Assembly: GCF_003591485.1 (NCBI RefSeq)
Contig: NZ_QZCF01000001.1
Coordinates: 310,001-374,000, forward strand
Direction of reading: 5' to 3'
From: Paenibacillus sp. 1011MAR3C5
GTDB taxonomy: Bacteria > Bacillota > Bacilli > Paenibacillales > Paenibacillaceae
Length of the DNA: 64,000 bases
The position numbers and the translations under genes were made by a program. Below the pieces are notes generated by a model that was given only the letters and a program-made list of their open reading frames with translations, was not told the origin of the DNA and did no database searches. Below are positions 24,821 to 33,799 of this stretch, one piece after another (the stretch's first letter is position 1; each line of letters opens with the position of its first letter).

Positions 24821-25319
24821 ATGTGAATGCAATCAAATTTGCAGCAAGCTTATCTAACGACTGGTTCATGCCCATGATGGCATATTTCAGCATCTCTCCA
24901 GCCGTCCATCCATACTCCGTAATCTTAAGCTCCGTTCGTTCGCCTTTGGCAATGAATTCGATAACGAACTCGATATTTCTTGGAAAATCCGATGGTACAC
25001 CCGCTTCAACCGGGTCGATGGCGCTTCCGTCTCGGTCAGATAAGTAGGAAGAGAATTCAAGCCGCTCCATCGGCACGATTTTCTTATAGACGCCTGCCGA
25101 GTACGACTCCATACCGCCTTGCGCATCCGGAGCGCGCATACAGAACACGTATTTCCCGCCTTCGCGAAAATCAATCTCGCATCGAGGCGAGGTATAGTTC
25201 GTCGGCCCCCACCATTTCATAACCAGTGTCGGATCTGTCCAAGCCTTCCAAACTAGCTCTACCGGATAATCATACTCGCGCGTAATGACAATATCTTGCT
25301 TGTTGGGACTTGCGTTCAT
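24819..25319 (-). CDS. SRPBCC/AHSA1-type protein
   Basis: 166 residues with the AHSA1 (Activator of Hsp90 ATPase-like) START/SRPBCC fold. Typical stretches are ITREYDYPVELVWKAWTDP, KWWGPTNYTSP, DFREGGKYVFCM and TAGEMLKYAIMGMNQSLDKL. The fold has a hydrophobic cavity for a small ligand. It follows the ArsR regulator gene by 13 bases, one of the commonest pairs in Firmicutes, and is surely co-transcribed with it. The ligand and the role are not known; stress response to small hydrophobic compounds is a common guess. Length is normal. Confidence 0.88.
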   Translation of the reverse strand: MNASPNKQDIVITREYDYPVELVWKAWTDPTLVMKWWGPTNYTSPRCEIDFREGGKYVFCMRAPDAQGGMESYSAGVYKKIVPMERLEFSSYLSDRDGSAIDPVEAGVPSDFPRNIEFVIEFIAKGERTELKITEYGWTAGEMLKYAIMGMNQSLDKLAANLIAFT

Positions 25320-25331
25320 CGGGCAGTTCTC

Positions 25332-25670
25332 CTATTCCTTATGATTGTTTTTCAGCTTCTCCATTTCAGCCTTCAACACGGCATCCAACGCATCCAATCG
25401 ACTGCTCCAACGCTGCCTCATGTTATAGATCCATTCTTCCAATTCAACCATGGATTCCGTGTTAATCCGATATATGCGCTGTTGCGCTTTTTTCTCTACG
25501 TGTACCAAATTGGCTTCTCGAAGAATTTTCAGATGCTGGGAAATAGCCTGCGGGCTGGACTGGAATTGGTTGTGAATATCCGATGCGGGATAACCGTCGT
25601 GGTCCGCCAACATTTCTAGAATTCTCCTTCTAGTGGGATCTGCTATAGCCGAGAATAGATCTGCTGGCAT
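25332..25670 (-). CDS. ArsR-family winged-helix repressor
   Basis: 112 residues from ATG 25670; the frame is open for another 18 codons, but MPADLFSAIADPTRRRILEML is the usual start of this subfamily and AAAGGAGG lies upstream. The helix-turn-helix is SSPQAISQHLKILREANLV, followed by the wing VEKKAQQRIYRI. No metal-binding cysteines are visible, so it belongs to the non-metal branch paired with AHSA1 proteins. It probably represses its own operon; the palindrome CTTAATTAAG at 25754-25763 is a candidate site. Confidence 0.88.
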   Translation of the reverse strand: MPADLFSAIADPTRRRILEMLADHDGYPASDIHNQFQSSPQAISQHLKILREANLVHVEKKAQQRIYRINTESMVELEEWIYNMRQRWSSRLDALDAVLKAEMEKLKNNHKE

Positions 25671-25797
25671 ATATCGTTTCACTCCTCCTTTCCGTTCAAT
25701 TAAATCATTCGATCTCAAACCCATAATACACCATTTCTTTTATAAAGCAAACTCTTAATTAAGTATTTGGTTGATAATGATTTATAACATTAAAATA

Positions 25798-25826
25798 GGG
25801 CAGACAATTGACGATATTGCCTGCCC
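25798..25826 (-). terminator. Terminator of the ATPase-HNH operon
   Basis: GGGCAGGCAAT and ATTGTCTGCCC form an 11-base stem on the minus strand, followed by TATTTTAAT. It lies 118 bases past the HNH gene stop; nothing is recognised between them. Confidence 0.75.
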
Positions 25827-25943
25827 CATTACATCTTTTCAATTTCACGCATGAATGTACAGCTCTTGTGCGCCTTGTCAAAGCCGAGTCGGCACCGTTC
25901 CGCGAAGGCACTTCGAACCAGTTTCGAGCGAATTGCCGCGTCT

Positions 25944-26873
25944 TTATACAGAGCCTCTTCGCCGCTCCTCGGCTTCCAGCAGCTCGAATATATCTTTTTT
26001 CAATTTGGCCAACACCTGTTTTTTCATATTTGCTTTATTGGCGTAGCTTCCAAACAGAGATGTTCGAAGATCCTCTTCGTTCCGATATAATCCGGGGAAG
26101 GTGTCCAGGATTTCCTTGCGCCGCAGTCTGGTGTACATTTTAAATTTTTGCACAATCTCGTAAGCAACGTCGTTATGCTTGGCGTACAAATCCTCCAGGC
26201 CGAGCACGTCGATATTTTTTTGCATGGACGGATGATTTCTCAACGATACTTCCAGCATCTCCTCGGTGAACAGAAAATCAATATTCTCAATATTAAACCG
26301 GCACTGCAGCAGCGGGTCCAGATCTTGCGCATCATAAGGCGACAGATCAATGTCTTCTTTGCCTTTGGCATGATTGCAGCATGGACATGACGGAATCAGG
26401 TTGTAAAACGACATGGCGAGATACGGATAATCCGATTTGTTATGAAAATGATCCAGTTGGCTCGTCCGTTTCGTTCCCCGCTGCGGGCGGGTCACATTCC
26501 CGATGTGATTGCGATTGCATAAAGGGCATACGCGAAGCTTCAATTTGTCCATCAACTGAATTGCGTTGTATCCTGAATTTCCGATCGACTTCCCTTGTCC
26601 TTCAGAAAAGTAGTCGTACATCGTTTGGAAATACATTATTTCGCGGGGAAATCCGGCCGGAGACAACGCCGTTCCGCAAATGGACCGTATTTCCCGCAAT
26701 TGATCCGGCTTCGCCTTAATCACGTATTCAAGCGTAAAACGGGGATCGGAGCGTTGCAGCCATCGCTCCACGGCAGCTACACTGGAGCTTCTGCATTTAT
26801 TCAGTTGCGCAACGATCTCCGTATAATGCTCATGTGCCAAAGAATCGTGGGAAACCTCATAAATATTAATCAT
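25944..26873 (-). CDS. HNH endonuclease, PtuB-like (Septu-type defence)
   Basis: 309 residues. The nuclease core sits in the middle: a zinc knuckle C116-x2-C119 (CPLCNRNHIG), D141-H142 (QLDHFHNKSDYP), N158 (YNLIP) and a second Cys pair C163/C166 (SCPCCNHAKG). This order is that of HNH nucleases with a structural zinc. The upstream ATPase gene overlaps it by 8 bases, so the two are translated together. ATPase plus HNH nuclease pairs are the signature of the Septu anti-phage system, in which PtuA forms an oligomer that holds PtuB and DNA is cut on infection. The flanking helical parts (1-105 and 185-309) are not recognised. The system name is inferred from layout and motifs. Confidence 0.75.
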   Translation of the reverse strand: MINIYEVSHDSLAHEHYTEIVAQLNKCRSSSVAAVERWLQRSDPRFTLEYVIKAKPDQLREIRSICGTALSPAGFPREIMYFQTMYDYFSEGQGKSIGNSGYNAIQLMDKLKLRVCPLCNRNHIGNVTRPQRGTKRTSQLDHFHNKSDYPYLAMSFYNLIPSCPCCNHAKGKEDIDLSPYDAQDLDPLLQCRFNIENIDFLFTEEMLEVSLRNHPSMQKNIDVLGLEDLYAKHNDVAYEIVQKFKMYTRLRRKEILDTFPGLYRNEEDLRTSLFGSYANKANMKKQVLAKLKKDIFELLEAEERRRGSV

Positions 26874-28791
26874 CTCTACCTTCCTCTTTATCGCGAAGTC
26901 TCTCCAGCTCCTGCTGCCAATATTTGATTTGTCTCAGTGCATACCGCTCCGGTTCATGATCATCCAGCAATTGCTCATACCGCTCCAGCAGTCTGTCTGC
27001 GACCAACGGTTCTCCGACCGAACGTATCGTTGACAGCAAATGCGAAATCGTCCCCTCAGGAATGTAAAAATCCTCCTTTTTCATTTTTTCAAAGTTCCCC
27101 AATTCCTGAATCAATTGATTAAGCTTGATTCGCGCGAACTCGCCAACAGTCGTTCCCATAAAGAATCCTAGCGAAAACATATCGTGAATATTGGCGGCGA
27201 GCGTTTTTTTGCCGCTGGTTAAGCCGTCTTCAACCGTCAATTTCCGGTTTTTTCGCTCCAAATAAACGACGCTGGAGCTCGGTAAATCCGAAAGCAGAAA
27301 TGGAGAATGCGAGGTCATAATAATTTGAAAACGGTTATTTGGAAATACAATGGTCAAATAAGAAATGACATCATGAATAAATCTCCGCTGCCATTCCGGA
27401 TGAAAATAAAGCTCGCCTTCGTCGATCAGCAATAACACATCTCTGGACAATTTTTCATTGTCTCCGAAATATTGTCCGTCCACTCTTGTAAACAATCTGG
27501 CAAATAGATTAAGCATCGCCGTCTGTCCCGAGCTTAGGTTATGCCAGCCAAAATCAAGATACGGATACGCCCGGTACGATCCCCGGTAAGCTTGTATAAA
27601 TTGATGAGATCTGCTTTTCTCTATATCCCCCAATTCAATCGGGATGGAGAATACCCGCTCCGTCCAATCCTCGATTTGTCCTGCGAAAGAATCGTAGAAA
27701 TTCAATACTTTCATGATATTTTCCAACCAATAGTTATGGTCCTTCTCATTGCTGCGGTTGATCAAAGCTTGCAGAAACCGCCGTGTAAATTGGAAAATCG
27801 TCTCCTTTTGCGACTGTACTTTTTCCAGATTGAGCAGTCCGACAATGCTATCCAAATACGGATCATTTTGAAAAGCTGCAAGCTCCTTCAGCAGGCTGCG
27901 TACGCTTGCCCTGTATGCGCGGTACATAAAAATGCTCTTTTTCAAGGCTGCTTTTTCCCGGTTAGTGATATCCTTTTTATGAAGCCGTGCCTGCTCGTCG
28001 GCTATTTTTTGTTCGATCCATTGGTTGAATTGTACATAGAACGGTGCGTAAGCACCTAATAATTTGTTGATTTCAATCTCTGCATCAGGCCTTGCATCGC
28101 GTATGCTTACGGTCAGCCGTTCCGGAAGAGGAATCGGCAGCTCCTGATGATATTCGGCTTTATATTTATGCACAAAGAGCACCTGCCGATGAATTTCCTC
28201 ATCCCGATGGACGTCGATTTCCTTCTGATCCTCAGCGAAACGCTCCTCCTCCAGCCGTTTTAAACGATCGCCACGAATAAGATAGTTGGTCGATAAATTA
28301 TAGTAATGGGGAGCCTGATTCTCATAGGAATGATCGAAAACATTGGAAATAAAGATCGCAGAGGATTCCGACAAAGCGCCGGGAAACAATATCTTGGGGG
28401 ATTCGAAACATGGCGAAATCAACTTTCGTCCTTGTACGTCCTTTAATTCGATGACGGTATCGTCGTACCAGATAAGATGCCGCTCGCGGCTGTCCTTGAT
28501 GACGATCAGCGCCTGCTGAATTTCCTGACGGTTAAGAACAACATTTTTAATATAATCCAGAAAGCTTGTTTTCCCCGTTCCATTCTCTCCCACGAGCGCC
28601 GTAATCTGTTTCACAACGGCTGGTTTCGATGGATCGCCTAAACGGAAGAAATCGGATTGATAATCCGGGTTGTCTGCAACGTGCAAAATTCCATTATCAT
28701 GATCGAAATGGAAACGATGCTGCGCGCTCAATTGAAAACCGGCTTGTTCGAATTGCAGATACTTTTGAAACCAAATATATAATATTTCCAA
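26866..28791 (-). CDS. Septu-like ABC-type ATPase (PtuA-like)
   Basis: 641 residues from TTG 28791 (GGGGAG nine bases upstream). It is an SMC/RecF-type ATPase: Walker A VGENGTGKTS (68-76), the ABC signature NLSSGQ at about 419, Walker B LLLIDEGELYFHPEW with D457-E458, and the switch histidine region MTSHSPFLLSDLP. A charged helical block of roughly 200 residues separates Walker A from the signature, as in the AAA_15/AAA_21 families. The downstream HNH gene overlaps it, pointing to a two-gene defence unit like Septu. The protein is long for PtuA, so it may be a distinct variant; OLD-type nucleases are excluded because no TOPRIM domain is seen. Confidence 0.78.
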   Translation of the reverse strand: MEILYIWFQKYLQFEQAGFQLSAQHRFHFDHDNGILHVADNPDYQSDFFRLGDPSKPAVVKQITALVGENGTGKTSFLDYIKNVVLNRQEIQQALIVIKDSRERHLIWYDDTVIELKDVQGRKLISPCFESPKILFPGALSESSAIFISNVFDHSYENQAPHYYNLSTNYLIRGDRLKRLEEERFAEDQKEIDVHRDEEIHRQVLFVHKYKAEYHQELPIPLPERLTVSIRDARPDAEIEINKLLGAYAPFYVQFNQWIEQKIADEQARLHKKDITNREKAALKKSIFMYRAYRASVRSLLKELAAFQNDPYLDSIVGLLNLEKVQSQKETIFQFTRRFLQALINRSNEKDHNYWLENIMKVLNFYDSFAGQIEDWTERVFSIPIELGDIEKSRSHQFIQAYRGSYRAYPYLDFGWHNLSSGQTAMLNLFARLFTRVDGQYFGDNEKLSRDVLLLIDEGELYFHPEWQRRFIHDVISYLTIVFPNNRFQIIMTSHSPFLLSDLPSSSVVYLERKNRKLTVEDGLTSGKKTLAANIHDMFSLGFFMGTTVGEFARIKLNQLIQELGNFEKMKKEDFYIPEGTISHLLSTIRSVGEPLVADRLLERYEQLLDDHEPERYALRQIKYWQQELERLRDKEEGRDD

Positions 28792-28972
28792 GTCGTTCAG
28801 CTCCCCGATTATGGTTCTGTCCTCATTCCGTTATCACACAAATACTTGGGCCAAATTTCCTATTTCAGTTATACTCTACAATGCCGACAAAACTCCAGAA
28901 CTATTTTGATCGGACCAAATGAACCATAGAATCGACTATTTCTTTAACCTCTCTTTCCTATCCTATTCAGGC

Positions 28973-29019
28973 AAAAAAAATGACCGCCATTCCAACATCC
29001 GCGGTTGGAAAGACAGTCA
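28973..29019 (-). terminator. Terminator of nrdJ
   Basis: A long hairpin on the minus strand (TTCCAAC with GTTGGAA, flanked by TGAC with GTCA) is followed by eight T residues. It lies about 95 bases past the nrdJ stop. The rest of 28792-29113 holds no gene that I can support. Confidence 0.85.
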
Positions 29020-29113
29020 AATTATGGCAGACAATTATCATGTCCGCCCGCTGAATGGGTACGCCGAAGCTTCTATACATGCTATCCATGATTCATCCAA
29101 CAAATTATCTCGC

Positions 29114-31798
29114 TCAATTACACTTGCTAAACCCGCAACTGGCACATTGCTTGCAGCCTTCCATATTAATTAACGTCGCAGAGCCGCAGGATGGACATAA
29201 ATCAATCTCCTGATAGGAGGCGACCTCCATATCTTTTTCCACGCTTTTCAACTCAGACGAGTAATTTTGCTCCCTAGAACTGTCATCCTCCACACTTACT
29301 GAAGCCTCCGCCTCTATTCCAGCCGCTTCGTTGTCGCCATGCATCTCCAGCGCCTTCGCGACCGCATCTGCAATCGACTCCACACGATTGACGCCGAAGC
29401 CGATGGCGCCGGAGCCGCCGATTCCCTTCAAATGCTTGATGAGCAGCCGGATCTTCTCGCCGTGGTCTCCATAACGCAGGAACAGAGAACACACGCGCCC
29501 TAGCGCCTCCGCCATGGCGAACACATCGGAGCCTGCTTTGCCGACGTTCAAGAAAATCTCCGCAGGCGAGCCGTCCAGATCGTTGATCGTAATATAGGCC
29601 ATGCCAAATGGTGTGTTAATTTTGTACGTCGCGCCTCGCAGCACGGACGGCCGCTTCTTATATTGTCTATCCACTCCTGGAGCTGTATTGGCAGCGGCCA
29701 CGGGAGATGCTTCGGCTGTCACCGTCGCTTCCAGCGCCGCCCACACTGCCTCACTAGACGATGAGGACACAGCTTCTGCAGCCTTGTCAGATTTTATTGC
29801 TCCTACCCTCTCCGCAGCCACAGGTTCCACAGATGGAGTGTCTGCCTGCTCTTTTCCAGCAGCACCCTTGTCCTCTCCGTTCTTATCAGTTGTAGACAGC
29901 ACCTGCACATCCCGGCTGCCGTCCCGGTAGATCGTAACGCCCTTGCAGCCAAGCTCGTATGCCAGCTCATATAGCCGCTCCGTTTCTTCCACGGTGAAGT
30001 CAGCCGGACAATTGGCCGTCTTGGAGATCGAGCTGTCTACCCAACGCTGGATAGCAGCCTGAGTACGGATGTGGTTCTCGGCGGATAATTCCATCGCTGT
30101 CACGAAGTAGTCCGGCAATTCCTCGCCGGGATTCGCATCCTTCCACTCTTGCGCAATCGGGACAAGCTGTTTGTCATAGCCGAGCCGGCTCTGGCGGAAG
30201 TATTCGAATGCAAAATACGGCTCGATCCCGGTAGACGTACCGACCATTGTACCTGTGCTGCCCGTTGGCGCTTGCGTAATGATCGTCACGTTGCGAATGC
30301 CGCTCTTCGCAATCGCCTCGCCTACCTCGGGATACGCCTTGATCATCTCTTTCATAAAGCCGCTCTGTACGTATTTCTCCCGATCAAAAGCAGGGAACGA
30401 ACCTTTCTCCGAAGCGATGCGCGACGATGCCAAGTAAGCTTCCCTCGCCATAAAGCCGTACAGCTTATCCAGAAAAGCAAGCGACTCCTCGCTGCCGTAT
30501 CGGATTCCGAGCTTAATCATCAGCTCCGCAAGCCCCATCGTTCCCAGGCCGATCCGCCGCTCGCGCTTCTGGTTTTGCTCATTTTCCTCAAAATGGTACG
30601 GCGTCTTGTCGATGACATTGTCAAGGAATCGGACGGACCACTGCGTGACTTTGCCAAGCTCTGCCCAATCGACATCCCTTTTCCCAGCATCGTAGAATTT
30701 GGACAGATTAATCGCGGACAAGTTGCATACGCCCCAGCCCGGCAAGCCCTGTTCGCCGCATGGATTCGTCGAGACAATCGGGTTAAAGTACCAGCTGTTC
30801 GACATCTTGTTGTAACGCTCCATGAAGACAACGCCAGGCTCTGCCGACTTCCATGCCGAACCGATGATCCGATGCCAGATATCTTTGGCTCTAAGCTTCT
30901 TGTAGGTCAAAATATTTTTGCCGAGACTGCGCCATGCGTCCAGATCGCCCGTCCAGAGCTCATCAAAATCCGGGTCTTTCGTATCCGGGAAGACGAGCTC
31001 CCATTCCAGGTCGCGCTTGACCGCGTCCATGAACGAATCACTAACACAGACTGATAAATTCGCGTTTGTAACCTCACCCATCTTTTCTTTCACTGTTATA
31101 AATTCAAGGAGATCAGGATGCCAATCGTTCAGCATGAGCATTAATGCACCGCGTCTGCTGCCGCCTTGCTCGATCAAGCCCGTCGTATAGCTGAACAAGC
31201 CTCCCCAAGAGACGGAACCGCTGGAGCTCCCGTTGACTCCGGCGACGATGGCTCTGCGAGGTCGGAGCGAAGAGAGATTCATGCCAACACCGCCGCCGCG
31301 CGCCATGATCTCGGTCATATCCATGAGCGTCTTCATAATGCCGCCGCGGCTATCATGCGGAGACGGGACGACATAGCAATTGAACAAGGTCAGCTCATCG
31401 CTCGCCCCTGCTCCCGCCGCAATGCGCCCACCAGGCACCAGCTTCCAATCGTCCAGGATCTCGCGGAACTTCCGCTCCCACTCTACTTGCTTGGCCGGCG
31501 TACGCTCAACAGAAGCCATGGCTTCGGCAAGCCGGTCCCACATCTGCTCCGGCGACAGCTCGATCGGGTGGGTCAGCCGACCGGTCGTCGTCTGCAGCAA
31601 TTCACCGTCACTAGTCTTGACGGTTACTGAATCCCCATCGCGGCTGACAACTTCAACGACCTCCTTCACAGGAAACTTCGCATCGTCCTTCAGCAGCGCA
31701 AGCACCGTGTCCCCAGCTTTCACCCGCCGCGCATCCTCATGCTTGCGCGCATACCGGTCCAAAAAGATTTTTTCGCTCAAACCCGTTAATCTCCGCAT
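29114..31798 (-). CDS. nrdJ: Class II (B12-dependent) ribonucleotide reductase
   Basis: 894 residues. Reduces ribonucleotides to deoxyribonucleotides using adenosylcobalamin to make the thiyl radical, without oxygen. Typical stretches are GGRIAAGAG, LFNCYVVPSP, MARGGGVGMNLSSLRP, NPCGEQGLPGWGVCNLS (active-site Cys), ITQAPTGSTGTM and ELGCKGVTIYRDGS. A low-complexity Ala/Ser/Glu linker follows (about 640-720), then a further conserved domain (TPFGMAYITINDLDG) and a C-terminal zinc ribbon with two CxxC pairs (CPSCGS ... CKQCASCG). The length fits this NrdJ branch. ATG follows a GGGAGAG site. An NrdR-like box overlaps the promoter, so it is probably under NrdR control. It stands alone and is divergent from yqhH. 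Confidence 0.93.
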   Translation of the reverse strand: MRRLTGLSEKIFLDRYARKHEDARRVKAGDTVLALLKDDAKFPVKEVVEVVSRDGDSVTVKTSDGELLQTTTGRLTHPIELSPEQMWDRLAEAMASVERTPAKQVEWERKFREILDDWKLVPGGRIAAGAGASDELTLFNCYVVPSPHDSRGGIMKTLMDMTEIMARGGGVGMNLSSLRPRRAIVAGVNGSSSGSVSWGGLFSYTTGLIEQGGSRRGALMLMLNDWHPDLLEFITVKEKMGEVTNANLSVCVSDSFMDAVKRDLEWELVFPDTKDPDFDELWTGDLDAWRSLGKNILTYKKLRAKDIWHRIIGSAWKSAEPGVVFMERYNKMSNSWYFNPIVSTNPCGEQGLPGWGVCNLSAINLSKFYDAGKRDVDWAELGKVTQWSVRFLDNVIDKTPYHFEENEQNQKRERRIGLGTMGLAELMIKLGIRYGSEESLAFLDKLYGFMAREAYLASSRIASEKGSFPAFDREKYVQSGFMKEMIKAYPEVGEAIAKSGIRNVTIITQAPTGSTGTMVGTSTGIEPYFAFEYFRQSRLGYDKQLVPIAQEWKDANPGEELPDYFVTAMELSAENHIRTQAAIQRWVDSSISKTANCPADFTVEETERLYELAYELGCKGVTIYRDGSRDVQVLSTTDKNGEDKGAAGKEQADTPSVEPVAAERVGAIKSDKAAEAVSSSSSEAVWAALEATVTAEASPVAAANTAPGVDRQYKKRPSVLRGATYKINTPFGMAYITINDLDGSPAEIFLNVGKAGSDVFAMAEALGRVCSLFLRYGDHGEKIRLLIKHLKGIGGSGAIGFGVNRVESIADAVAKALEMHGDNEAAGIEAEASVSVEDDSSREQNYSSELKSVEKDMEVASYQEIDLCPSCGSATLINMEGCKQCASCGFSKCN

Positions 31799-31861
31799 TC
31801 CGATTCTCTCCCTTCACTCCTATGAATCACAACTATTATCAACATATTGTATGTAATTATG

Positions 31862-31885
31862 ATTATAACACACTATATATAGATA
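31862..31885 (-). promoter_or_regulatory. nrdJ promoter with NrdR-like box
   Basis: TATAAT with an upstream TG (extended -10) lies at 31862-31869 on the minus strand. Directly upstream, ACACTATATATAGATA (31870-31885, plus strand) matches the palindromic NrdR consensus in its left half and centre. A second, weaker palindrome ACATATTGTATGT (31842-31854) lies about three helical turns away, as expected for paired NrdR boxes. Confidence 0.6.
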
Positions 31886-31978
31886 TTCTTATGACAGAAC
31901 CGTGAATCTTATTAATATGTCTCCAGAAGGCTATACTAATGACAACTAATCGCTGCAACTAGTGAAAGGAGCACTACG

Positions 31979-33799
31979 ATGACCTTCGACTCTAAGACGC
32001 AGAACACATTGGACAACGGTTCGGCATTCGCAAGACGCAAGCTGCATCCGCATGTTGACCTGCAGATTGACCGCTCCTGGTTCGATGAGCTTCAGCATCG
32101 GATGAGCCGCAACGGACCTTGGGATGACTGGACGCTCTATCAGCTAGCCATGGAAGCAGAGCAAGCGAAGCGGGTTGAGAGCTTCGAACAACTTCAATGC
32201 CTGCGCACTCTGCCATCCTTCGAACCCATGCCCCATCAAATCGATACCGCCAGCAAAGTTCTGCACGAAATGGGAGGCCGGGCGATTCTGGCTGATGAGG
32301 TAGGCCTCGGCAAAACGATCGAAGCCGGTCTGGTGCTGAAGGAATATATGGTGCGCGGTCTCGTTAAGCGAGTACTTATTCTCGTACCCGCTTCTCTCGT
32401 GCTCCAATGGGTGAGAGAGCTGAACCAGAAGTTCGGCATTTCCGCCGTCGCTCAGAAGAAAGAACATACATGGGGCTATGACGTTGTCGTAGCTTCCATG
32501 GATACAGCCAAGCGCGATCCTCACCGTGAGCGTGTGCTCGGCACCGATTATGACCTGATTATCATTGACGAGGCTCATAAGCTGAAAAATAAAAAAACAA
32601 CCAACTATCAATTCGCAACACAGCTTCGCAAAAAATATTGCCTGCTCCTGACAGCCACGCCGATTCAGAACGATCTGGACGAGCTGTACAATCTGATCAC
32701 CTTGCTAAAACCCGGTCAATTAGGCGGACAAAGCGATTTTGCCGCGAATTTCGTCGTCGACAAGCGGCTTCCAAAGAATGAGGATCAGCTCCAGGAAGCG
32801 TTATCCTCCGTCATGATCCGCAACCGGAGAGGAGACGGCGGCATTCATTTCACCAAGCGCTTCGTCAAAAACATCCCGCTCTCCCTTTCGCCGGAGGAGA
32901 AAGCGCTCTACGATGCCGTCACCGGCTTCGTGAAGGAACGGTACGACGAGAGCGGCGGCGACTTGACCAGCATGCTGTCGCTTGTGACGCTGCAGCGGGA
33001 AGTATGCAGCAGCAGAGACGCGGTTTTCCTGACTTTAGTTAATCTATTCAAGAAAACAACAGAAGACTCTCCTCTCCGTCCAAAGATTTGGGAGCTGGTA
33101 GAGAAAATCAAAGGCATTACCGCCAATACCAAGGCCGAAAAAGCGATGGAGCTTGTTAAGGAAATGAATGAGAAGGTCATCATCTTTACGGAATACCGGG
33201 CGACGCAGGAATATTTGCTGCAGTTTTTCCGCGCGCATGATTTGATGGCCGTCCCCTACCGGGGTGGCATGAACCGGGGTAAAAAAGATTGGATGATGGA
33301 CCTCTTCCGCGGCCGCGCTCAAATTCTGATTGCGACGGAAGCTGGCGGCGAAGGCATTAACCTGCAATTTTGCCACCATATGATCAACTTCGACCTTCCC
33401 TGGAATCCGATGCGGGTAGAGCAGCGAATCGGCCGCGTCCATCGTCTAGGCCAGACTGAGGACGTCAAGATCTACAACTTGTGCACACTTGGCACAATCG
33501 AAGAACATATTGTTAATCTGCTGCATGAGAAAATCAATCTGTTCGAGCTTGTCATCGGGGAGCTGGATCATATTCTGGAGAAGCTGGAAGGCGGTGAATC
33601 ACTGGAGCAGCGGCTCGCCAAGGTATTGCTGGAATCCGGCAATGATCAGGATCTGAAGCGTCAATTGCATTCCTTGGGCAGCTCGATCAGCGAAATTCGC
33701 AATGAAGTGAAGTCGAAAGGCAGCAATCCGTATTCTCCTGGCCCCAATCTTCTAGTGAAGATGGACAAGCTCGGTCAGTCTGTGGAGGTGAAACCGTGA
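31979..33799 (+). CDS. yqhH: SNF2-family helicase (YqhH)
   Basis: 606 residues. Superfamily 2 ATPase of the SNF2/RapA type, which moves on double-stranded DNA and can displace proteins or RNA polymerase. Motif I DEVGLGKTIEAG (106-117), motif II IIIDEAHKLKN, motif III LLTATPIQND, and in the second lobe EGINLQFCHHMINFDLPWNP and RIGRVHRLGQ. The RapA-type wing domains are missing, so this is the short YqhH form. The ATG follows AAAGGAG. It overlaps yqhG by 4 bases (GTGA), as in the yqhH-yqhG pair of Bacillus. The cellular role of YqhH is not established. Confidence 0.9.
   Translation: MTFDSKTQNTLDNGSAFARRKLHPHVDLQIDRSWFDELQHRMSRNGPWDDWTLYQLAMEAEQAKRVESFEQLQCLRTLPSFEPMPHQIDTASKVLHEMGGRAILADEVGLGKTIEAGLVLKEYMVRGLVKRVLILVPASLVLQWVRELNQKFGISAVAQKKEHTWGYDVVVASMDTAKRDPHRERVLGTDYDLIIIDEAHKLKNKKTTNYQFATQLRKKYCLLLTATPIQNDLDELYNLITLLKPGQLGGQSDFAANFVVDKRLPKNEDQLQEALSSVMIRNRRGDGGIHFTKRFVKNIPLSLSPEEKALYDAVTGFVKERYDESGGDLTSMLSLVTLQREVCSSRDAVFLTLVNLFKKTTEDSPLRPKIWELVEKIKGITANTKAEKAMELVKEMNEKVIIFTEYRATQEYLLQFFRAHDLMAVPYRGGMNRGKKDWMMDLFRGRAQILIATEAGGEGINLQFCHHMINFDLPWNPMRVEQRIGRVHRLGQTEDVKIYNLCTLGTIEEHIVNLLHEKINLFELVIGELDHILEKLEGGESLEQRLAKVLLESGNDQDLKRQLHSLGSSISEIRNEVKSKGSNPYSPGPNLLVKMDKLGQSVEVKP

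Noticed and set aside
25754..25763. CTTAATTAAG as proven ArsR operator
   Set aside because: A short AT-rich palindrome can arise by chance in this region; kept only as a mention in the gene entry.
30149..31054. 301-codon plus-strand frame opposite nrdJ
   Set aside because: Antisense shadow of a clearly conserved gene.
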